This document shows, piece by piece, positions 40,871 through 47,075 of a DNA stretch of 47,075 bases. Below the pieces are notes generated by a model that saw nothing but the letters and a program-made list of their open reading frames with translations, did not search any database and was not told the origin of the DNA. Location of the stretch: the NCBI GenBank assembly GCA_026387265.1, contig JAPLLZ010000031.1:1-47075 (forward strand), read 5' to 3'. A program made the position numbers and the translations under genes. The first letter of the stretch is position 1. Each line of letters starts with the position of its first letter. The DNA is from Candidatus Omnitrophota bacterium. Its GTDB lineage: Bacteria > Omnitrophota > Gorgyraeia > Gygaellales > Profunditerraquicolaceae.

Positions 40871-42196
40871 ATGGGAAGGAAACCGTTGGAAATTGATAAG
40901 ATTGTAATGGATTTGATTATGACCGATGATGTAATTTTGAAGAAGAAATTAGCCAAGAAAATTTGTGATATTGCTTATAAAAAAGGAATTTATCCTTCCA
41001 GTATTCAAGATTATTATATGGCACGCGGTAAAGAAGAGTTCAGCGGTTCAACCGTGCCGGCGATTAATATCCGCAGTTTAACTTATGATTTGGCGCGGGC
41101 AATTTTCAGGGTCGGCAAAAAGAATAATTCTAAAACATTCATCTTTGAAATTGCTAAATCTGAAATGGGCTATACCGCCCAGCCGCCGGTAGAGTATTCT
41201 GCGGTTATTCTGGCTGCGGCAATCAAAGAAAATTATAGCGGACCGGTATTTATTCAGGGTGATCATTTTCAGGCTAATCTGAAAAAATACAAGGAGAATC
41301 CGGATAAGGAACTGGAGGCGTTGCAGACAATAATTACTGAGGCTATTGGTGCAGGTTTCTATAATATTGATATTGATTCTTCGACTTTGGTAGATTTAAG
41401 CAAACCTAAGGTAGCTGATCAGCAGTATTTAAATTATGAAGTATGCGCAAAGCTTACGCAATTTATCCGCCGGATTGAGCCTAAAGGGATTACGGTTTCT
41501 GTTGGTGGAGAGATTGGGGAAGTTGGGCATCAGAATTCTACGCCTGAAGATTTACGGGCATTTATGAATGGTTTTAAGCAACGCCTGCGTAAAGGTTTAG
41601 TAGGAATCAGCAAGATTTCTATTCAAACCGGGACTTCTCATGGCGGGGTGGTTTTACCGGATGGTTCTATTGCCCAGGTAAAACTGGATTTTGAAACTTT
41701 AAAAAATCTTTCGGCATTAGCGCGTAAAGAATTTAGTTTAGGCGGAGCAGTGCAGCATGGAGCTTCGACCTTGCCGGAGGAGGCATTTCATAAGTTTGCC
41801 GAATGCGAAGCTTGCGAGGTACATTTAGCCACACAGTTTCAGAATATGATTTTTGATTCTAAACATTTTCCTGTAGAATTAAAGAAAAGAATTTATGACT
41901 GGCTGAAAGTTAATGCGGCTAATGAAACTAAGGTTGGGGAAACAGAAGAGCAGTTTTTTTATAAGACCAGAAAGAAAGCCTTGGGACCATTTAAGAAAGA
42001 GATTATGAGTTTACCTCAAGGCCTTCGCGATGCGATTGCCGCAGAGATTGAAAACAAATTTGATTTTCTTTTTAAACAACTTAATGCTGTAAATAACGCG
42101 GCTTTAGTGGATAAATATGTTACTTTAAAAAGAGTAATTGTGCGTAAGCGCCAGGATGCTGCAGCTGTTGTGCATGACGGAGAAGGCGCTGACTAA
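40871..42196 (+). CDS. Class II fructose-bisphosphate aldolase-like protein, long form
   Basis: The 441-residue protein keeps zinc and catalytic features of class II aldolases: the QGDHFQ motif with metal His and Asp, GGEIGEVG, TSHGG (second His) and AVQHGASTLP. Standard enzymes have about 280-350 residues; here about 90 helical residues precede and 110 follow the barrel. Being downstream of pfkA, fructose 1,6-bisphosphate is the likely substrate. A tagatose or ketose-bisphosphate substrate cannot be excluded. AAAAGGAG from hairpin copy D sets the start. Confidence 0.82.
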   Translation: MGRKPLEIDKIVMDLIMTDDVILKKKLAKKICDIAYKKGIYPSSIQDYYMARGKEEFSGSTVPAINIRSLTYDLARAIFRVGKKNNSKTFIFEIAKSEMGYTAQPPVEYSAVILAAAIKENYSGPVFIQGDHFQANLKKYKENPDKELEALQTIITEAIGAGFYNIDIDSSTLVDLSKPKVADQQYLNYEVCAKLTQFIRRIEPKGITVSVGGEIGEVGHQNSTPEDLRAFMNGFKQRLRKGLVGISKISIQTGTSHGGVVLPDGSIAQVKLDFETLKNLSALARKEFSLGGAVQHGASTLPEEAFHKFAECEACEVHLATQFQNMIFDSKHFPVELKKRIYDWLKVNAANETKVGETEEQFFYKTRKKALGPFKKEIMSLPQGLRDAIAAEIENKFDFLFKQLNAVNNAALVDKYVTLKRVIVRKRQDAAAVVHDGEGAD

Positions 42197-42225
42197 ATCA
42201 GCAGTTAGAATGCAGGGGGTGTTAA

Positions 42226-43878
42226 ATGAGATCTGACCAAATAAAAAAGGGTTTAGAGAGAGTGCCGCATCGGGCGCTTTTACATGCTACGGGTTTATCG
42301 CGTAATGATTTGAAACGCCCGTTCATCGGAGTAGCTACATCTTTTACGGATCTTATTCCCGGTCATGTTGGTATGCGCGATATGGAAAGATTTATTGAGC
42401 GCGGAGTTTGTTATGGTGGAGGTGTGCCGTTTTTATTTGGTGTCCCGGGTATCTGTGATGGGATTGCCATGGGCCATTTAGGAATGTGTTATCCTCTGGC
42501 TCTGCGTGAGCTGGTTGCTGATATGATTGAAACAGTTTGTAACGCGCATCAATTAGATGGGGTTATCTGTCTGACTAATTGCGATAAAATTACCCCGGGC
42601 ATGTTAATGGGGGTAGCGCGTTTAAATATTCCGGCGATTATTGTTACCGCCGGGCCGATGCTCTCCGGGCATTTTAATAAAAGAAAATTAGCTTTTGTGC
42701 ATGATACCTATGAAGGCATGGGGCGGGCAAAAAAAGGCGATATTTCCGAAGAGGAATTAACTTGTTTAGAGATGGAGGCTTGTCCGGGGCAAGGCTCATG
42801 CCAGGGATTGTATACTGCTAATACGATGGCTTGTCTTACTGAAACTATGGGCATGTCTATTCCAGGTTGTGGTACGGCTTTAGCTGGTTCTGCTAAAAAA
42901 CGCCGGATTGCCCAGGCCAGCGGCGAGCGGATTGTTGAATTGGTTAAACAGAATATTAAGCCACGCGATATTATTACCAAAAAGTCTCTGGAGAATGCCA
43001 TAGTCGTAGATATGGCATTGGGTGGTTCTAGTAATACAGTTTTGCATTTGATGAGCATTGCGCATGAAGCAGGTATTGATTTGGATTTAAAGACTTTTGA
43101 CAGAATTAGTAAGACTGTCCCGCATATCACTAATATCGAACCGGCGGGTACTCATTTTATGGAGGATGTGGAATATGCCGGGGGAATTCCAGCGGTATTA
43201 AAAAGGCTCAAATCTAAATTAAATAATACTTTAAATGTGAATGGGCAGAAGACGTTTCAGATAGCAGATAGTGTAACTATTGTAGATTCTGAGGTAATTC
43301 GTCCGTTCAATCAGGCATATCATAAACAAGGCGGGATTGCGGTTTTATACGGTAATCTTGCGCCGGGTGGGGCAGTGGTTAAACAATCCGGAGTTAATGC
43401 TAAAATGATGCAGTTTACGGGCCGGGCACGTGTATTTAACCGCGAAGAGCAGGCGATGCAGGTGATTATGAGTAATAAAATAAAAAAGGGTGATTGCATT
43501 GTCATTCGTTATGAGGGGCCTGCAGGCGGGCCGGGGATGCGTGAGATGTTGGCGCCGACTGCCGCTATTGTCGGGTTGGGCCTTGAAGATTCTGTGGCTT
43601 TAATTACCGACGGTCGTTTTTCCGGCGGGACTAAAGGCCCTTGTATTGGGCATATTTCTCCGGAGGCTTCTGCCGGCGGACCGATTGCAATTATTAAAGA
43701 TGGTGATACAATTATTATTGATATTCCTAATCGCAAGTTAGAAATTAAATTAACCAAAACAGAAATCGAAAAAAGGTTTAAGCATTGGAAGAGCATAGAG
43801 CCGAAGATTAAAACCGGCTATTTATCCCGTTATTCCAGGATGGTGAGTTCTGCAGATAAAGGAGCGGTATTAGATTAA
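42226..43878 (+). CDS. ilvD: Dihydroxy-acid dehydratase
   Basis: The 550-residue iron-sulfur enzyme makes 2-keto acids for valine, leucine and isoleucine. Motifs are [28 protein letters not shown] and [17 protein letters not shown] with the cluster cysteines, and [22 protein letters not shown] near the C-terminus. It starts after GGGGGTG. The stop codon is 1 nt before ilvB, so the ilv genes form an operon. Confidence 0.96.
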   Translation: MRSDQIKKGLERVPHRALLHATGLSRNDLKRPFIGVATSFTDLIPGHVGMRDMERFIERGVCYGGGVPFLFGVPGICDGIAMGHLGMCYPLALRELVADMIETVCNAHQLDGVICLTNCDKITPGMLMGVARLNIPAIIVTAGPMLSGHFNKRKLAFVHDTYEGMGRAKKGDISEEELTCLEMEACPGQGSCQGLYTANTMACLTETMGMSIPGCGTALAGSAKKRRIAQASGERIVELVKQNIKPRDIITKKSLENAIVVDMALGGSSNTVLHLMSIAHEAGIDLDLKTFDRISKTVPHITNIEPAGTHFMEDVEYAGGIPAVLKRLKSKLNNTLNVNGQKTFQIADSVTIVDSEVIRPFNQAYHKQGGIAVLYGNLAPGGAVVKQSGVNAKMMQFTGRARVFNREEQAMQVIMSNKIKKGDCIVIRYEGPAGGPGMREMLAPTAAIVGLGLEDSVALITDGRFSGGTKGPCIGHISPEASAGGPIAIIKDGDTIIIDIPNRKLEIKLTKTEIEKRFKHWKSIEPKIKTGYLSRYSRMVSSADKGAVLD

Positions 43879-43879
43879 T

Positions 43880-45547
43880 ATGGTTGGCGCCAGAATATTA
43901 TTAGAGTCTTTAAAAAAAGAGGGTGTTGAGGTAATTTTTGGTTACCCCGGAGGCCAGGTTCTGCCTATTTTTGATCAGCTTTATGATTTTGGCCTAAAAC
44001 TTATCTTAACCCGTCATGAACAGGGGGCAGCGCACGCTGCGGATGGATTTTCCCGCGCTACTGGTAAAGTGGGGGTTTGTTTAGCTACTAGCGGGCCAGG
44101 TGCAACAAATTTAGTTACGGGTATTGCTACTGCGTATATGGATTCTATTCCGATGGTGGCAATTACCGGACAGGTCGGTACGCATTTAATTGGTAATGAT
44201 GCTTTTCAGGAGGCCGATGTCACCGGGATTACCCGTCCAGTGACTAAACATAATTTTTTGGTTAAGGATGTAAAAGATTTGGCGCGTACTATCGCAGAAG
44301 CATTTTATATTGCTTCTAGCGGTCGTCCCGGCCCGGTGTTAGTGGATATTCCTTTGGATGTACAACGGGCAGATACAGAATTTATCTGGCCGGAGAAAGT
44401 AAATATTCGTAGTTATCAGCCGACTTATTCCGGACACCCTGGTCAGATTAAAAAAGCAGCAAAGTTAATTTCAAACAGCAAGAAACCGATTATTTATGCC
44501 GGTGGCGGCGTGATTACTTCTGGGGCGGCTTTAGAATTAAAGGAATTAGCAGAAAAATTACAGGCTCCGGTAACGACAACTTTTATGGGGTTGGGAGGTT
44601 TTTCTGGCGCGCACAAATTATTTTTAGGCATGTTGGGAATGCATGGTACTGCTTATGCAAATCACGCGGTAATGGAATCAGATTTAATTATTGCCGTTGG
44701 CGCGCGTTTTGATGATCGGGTAACCGGAAGATTAGATGACTTTGCTCCGGGAGCAAAAGTTGTCCATATTGATATTGATCCTTCATCGATCAGTAAAAAT
44801 GTCCGGGTGGATGTGCCGATAGTAGGGGATGCTAAAAATATCCTTTTGGAACTGATTAAGGAAATTAAAAAATCCCCGGATACTACGGAATGGCTCAGGA
44901 CTGTTGAAAATTGGAAGAAAAAGCATCCATTAACCTACAAAGATGATAGTGCAATGATTAAGCCGCAGTATATCCTTGAGCAGCTTTGGGATTTAACTAA
45001 GGGCGATGCAGTGATTTGTACTGAAGTTGGACAGAGCCAAATGTGGGCTTGTCAATGGTATCAATATTTGACTCCACGCACATTTATCTCCAGCGGTGGA
45101 TTGGGCACGATGGGGTTTGGATTTCCGGCGGCAATGGGAGCAAAGATCGGGCGTCCCGAAAAAGAAGTGTTTAATATTGCCGGAGATGGTTCTATCCAGA
45201 TGAATATCCAGGAGTTGGCTACTTGCGTGGCGAATAAAATTAACGTGAAAGTATTAATATTTAATAATGGTTTCTTAGGCATGGTTAGGCAGTGGCAGGA
45301 GTTATTTTATAAAAAACGTTATTCTTATACGCCGATTACTAGCCCGGATTATGTTTTATTAGCTCAAAGTTATGGGGCGGTAGGAATGTGTGTTACTAAG
45401 AAATCCGAAGTGCGTGCGGCACTGCAAAAAGCGATCGAAACTCAAAATACGGTTTTTATTGATTTTCGTATTGAGCCGGAAGAGAATGTTTATCCGATGG
45501 TTCCTTCCGGGCAAGCAATTAATAAGATGATTGAAGGGTTGGCATAA
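43880..45547 (+). CDS. ilvB: Acetolactate synthase large (catalytic) subunit
   Basis: The 555-residue ThDP enzyme shows GYPGGQVLPIFDQL, the catalytic Glu in LTRHEQGAAHAADGF, SGPGATNLVTGIATAYMDS, the FAD-family domain with VGARFDDRVTGRL, and the ThDP/Mg motif GDGSIQMNIQEL...NN. All are typical of biosynthetic acetohydroxyacid synthase. The adjacent regulatory subunit supports this over catabolic forms. It overlaps ilvN by 1 nt. Confidence 0.96.
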   Translation: MVGARILLESLKKEGVEVIFGYPGGQVLPIFDQLYDFGLKLILTRHEQGAAHAADGFSRATGKVGVCLATSGPGATNLVTGIATAYMDSIPMVAITGQVGTHLIGNDAFQEADVTGITRPVTKHNFLVKDVKDLARTIAEAFYIASSGRPGPVLVDIPLDVQRADTEFIWPEKVNIRSYQPTYSGHPGQIKKAAKLISNSKKPIIYAGGGVITSGAALELKELAEKLQAPVTTTFMGLGGFSGAHKLFLGMLGMHGTAYANHAVMESDLIIAVGARFDDRVTGRLDDFAPGAKVVHIDIDPSSISKNVRVDVPIVGDAKNILLELIKEIKKSPDTTEWLRTVENWKKKHPLTYKDDSAMIKPQYILEQLWDLTKGDAVICTEVGQSQMWACQWYQYLTPRTFISSGGLGTMGFGFPAAMGAKIGRPEKEVFNIAGDGSIQMNIQELATCVANKINVKVLIFNNGFLGMVRQWQELFYKKRYSYTPITSPDYVLLAQSYGAVGMCVTKKSEVRAALQKAIETQNTVFIDFRIEPEENVYPMVPSGQAINKMIEGLA

Positions 45548-46020
45548 TGCGTCATACGATATCAGTCTTAGTGGAAAATAAATTTGGTGTTTTAGCGCGG
45601 GTGGCCGGGTTGTTTAGTGCGCGCGGCTATAATATTGCTTCTTTGGCGGTTTCTGAAACTCTTGACCCGCAGATATCTTATATGACCATTGTGGTAGAAG
45701 CTAAAGATGCAAAAGTATTGGAGCAGATTAATAAGCAGTTGAATAAATTAATTGATGTGATTACGGTCACGGATTTTACTAATAAAGAATATCTGGATCG
45801 GGAATTGGTTTTAGCAAAAATAAATTATGCTCCCAAAGATAAGTCTAAATTAGAGACAATCTTCAATAAATTTGTAGGTAAGATTATTTATCATAAGGCG
45901 GATGTTGCAATTATTGAAGCAGTGGGTGATCAGCATCAGATCGGCGAGCTTTTGAATGAATTGGATAAATTCGGGATTAAAGAGTTAGTGAGGACAGGAA
46001 AATTAGCTATTTCTAATTAA
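45547..46020 (+). CDS. ilvN: Acetolactate synthase small (regulatory) subunit
   Basis: The 157-residue protein has an N-terminal ACT domain (SVLVENKFGVLARVAGLFSA and GYNIASLAVSET) that binds the feedback inhibitor, and the C-terminal domain of IlvH-type subunits. It is translationally coupled to ilvB through a one-base overlap. An AT-rich inverted repeat separates it from ilvC. Confidence 0.95.
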   Translation: MRHTISVLVENKFGVLARVAGLFSARGYNIASLAVSETLDPQISYMTIVVEAKDAKVLEQINKQLNKLIDVITVTDFTNKEYLDRELVLAKINYAPKDKSKLETIFNKFVGKIIYHKADVAIIEAVGDQHQIGELLNELDKFGIKELVRTGKLAISN

Positions 46021-46028
46021 AATAATGT

Positions 46029-46156
46029 TAAACTCTAAATACGAAATCCTAAACTCTAAACAAACTCAAAACTCTAAACTCGAAACCAAAGCGTCATTTT
46101 TAGAGTTTCGGATTTAGAATTTGTTTAGAATTTCGGGTTTAGGATTTAGCGTTTAA
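46029..46156. repeat. AAACTCTAAA-type imperfect inverted repeat, copy 2
   Basis: It is built from the same units as copy 1 at 39580 (AAACTCTAAA, ACTCGAAAC, TTTAGAGTTT, GGATTTAG), again arranged as a long imperfect hairpin. It lies inside the ilv operon between ilvN and ilvC without an obvious terminator tail. Confidence 0.8.
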
Positions 46157-46179
46157 CCAATCAATAACGGAGGATAAAG

Positions 46180-47075
46180 ATGGCAAAGATTTATTATGAT
46201 AAGGATGCGGATTTAAATTTATTAAAGGATAAGACGGTGGCAATTATTGGTTATGGTATTCAAGGCCGCGGTCAATCTTTATGTTTACGTGATTCAGGAA
46301 TAAGAGTGGTGGTTTCAGAAATGGAAGGAACTCCTAATTTTGCGTTGGCTAAACAGGATGGGTTTACTCCGGTGAGCGCAGCCGAAGCTGCTAAAGCTGC
46401 AGATATTATTCAGATTCTTACGCAAGACCATGTACAGGCCAAGGTTTATACCGAGTCCATCAAGCCGAATTTAAAAAAAGGTAAAGCGCTTTGTTTTTCT
46501 CACGGGTTTAATATCCGTTTTAAGCAGATTAAGCCTCCGAAAAATGTAGATGTGTTTATGGTGGCTCCCAAGGGCCCGGGCGCATTAGTGAGAAAAATGT
46601 ATGAAGAGGGCAAAGGTGTTCCTTCATTAATTGCAATTTATCAGGATGCCAGCGGCCAGGCTAAAGATTTAGCTTTAGCTTATGCCAAAGGGCTTAAAGC
46701 TACCACCGCCGGAGTAATTGAAACAACTTTTGATGAAGAGACAGAGACTGATCTTTTCGGAGAGCAAGCAGTGCTTTGCGGCGGAGCCAGTGAATTGATT
46801 AAAGCAGGTTTTGATACTTTGATCAGCGCAGGTTACCAGCCGGAGATTGCTTATTTCGATTTGCATGAGTTAAAATTAATCACAGATCTTATTCAGGAAC
46901 GTGGTATTTCGGGAATGCGCAGGGGAGTTTCCAATACTGCTTGTTACGGCGATTTAACCCGTGGTCCCAGGTTGATTACGCAAAAAACACGTAAAGAAAT
47001 GCAAAAGATTCTTAAAGAAATTAAAACCGGGAAATTCGCTAAAGAGTGGATTAAAGAAAATGAAACCGGACGCAA
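46180..47075 (+). CDS. ilvC: Ketol-acid reductoisomerase, 3' partial
   Basis: ATG 46180 follows ACGGAGG. The frame stays open to the window end (298 codons), so the C-terminus is cut off. It encodes [19 protein letters not shown], the Rossmann motif [17 protein letters not shown], the HGFNIRF stretch, [19 protein letters not shown] and [22 protein letters not shown] with metal-binding acids. The loop after the second strand reads VSEMEGTPN; the Arg and Ser that normally hold the NADPH 2'-phosphate are not there. It completes the ilvDBNC set. Confidence 0.95.
   Translation, partial: MAKIYYDKDADLNLLKDKTVAIIGYGIQGRGQSLCLRDSGIRVVVSEMEGTPNFALAKQDGFTPVSAAEAAKAADIIQILTQDHVQAKVYTESIKPNLKKGKALCFSHGFNIRFKQIKPPKNVDVFMVAPKGPGALVRKMYEEGKGVPSLIAIYQDASGQAKDLALAYAKGLKATTAGVIETTFDEETETDLFGEQAVLCGGASELIKAGFDTLISAGYQPEIAYFDLHELKLITDLIQERGISGMRRGVSNTACYGDLTRGPRLITQKTRKEMQKILKEIKTGKFAKEWIKENETGR

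Noticed and set aside
42708-43130. 140-codon minus-strand frame within ilvD
   Set aside because: It is a shadow of the strongly conserved ilvD coding sequence, with low-complexity character and no start signals.

Overview
The window is 47 kb of a compact, low-GC (roughly 40 percent by eye) bacterial chromosome. It holds about 41 protein genes and three tRNAs, nearly all on the plus strand and often overlapping by a few bases. Lipid A genes (lpxB, an msbA-type exporter) indicate a Gram-negative envelope. A bifurcating-type [FeFe] hydrogenase with all its maturases, NfnAB and NADP-type glutamate dehydrogenase indicate an anaerobic, fermentative or hydrogen-metabolising organism. The combination resembles Candidatus Omnitrophota (former OP3), but that placement is from memory of gene content, not from a search.

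Layout. 1-7302: hydB (5' truncated by the window), hydA, a TM1266-type small regulator, hydG, hydE, hydF. 7306-11111: a promoter/terminator leader, then nfnA, nfnB, gdhA. 11226-14466: a helical-repeat protein and an HD-GYP protein that share a related N-terminal domain. 14586-18966: attenuator-like leader, pyrG, carA and only the N-terminal half of carB. 19031-23424: DUF1846 protein, beta-CASP RNA hydrolase, a short-tailed ribosomal protein L27, M48 protease. 23532-26303 (minus strand): lpxB, a gnnA-like oxidoreductase and a secreted Thr/Pro-repeat protein, with an msbA-like transporter following on the plus strand. 28394-31398: rpsB-tsf-pyrH-frr. 31515-32110: tRNA-Lys, tRNA-Leu and tRNA-Gly among hairpin repeats. 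32181-36914: ptsN, yvcK, ptsH, a frame-disrupted ptsI, a sugar nucleotidyltransferase. 37059-42196: metK, ahcY, pfkA, class II aldolase. 42226-end: ilvD, ilvB, ilvN, ilvC (3' truncated by the window).

How the genes fit together. HydAB exchanges electrons between H2, NAD(H) and ferredoxin. NfnAB links that pool to NADPH, and GdhA spends NADPH on glutamate. carA/carB/pyrG/pyrH belong to pyrimidine supply, metK/ahcY to the methyl cycle, pfkA/fba to glycolysis and the ilv genes to branched-chain amino acids. PtsN, HPr and EI occur without a sugar permease here, which suggests a regulatory PTS.

The most unusual material is non-coding or micro-structural. Modular hairpin elements, whose stems change while their flanks are kept, sit directly against ribosome binding sites at 3211-3330, 9700-9757 and 40713-40854, with relatives near 31413 and 33991. 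A second hairpin family forms an array between tRNA genes (31843-32020) and recurs before metK. Two essential-type genes carry diverged tandem duplications: 73 nt in ptsI, which breaks the frame, and 36 nt in tsf, which stays in frame. carB is half length with no second half nearby.
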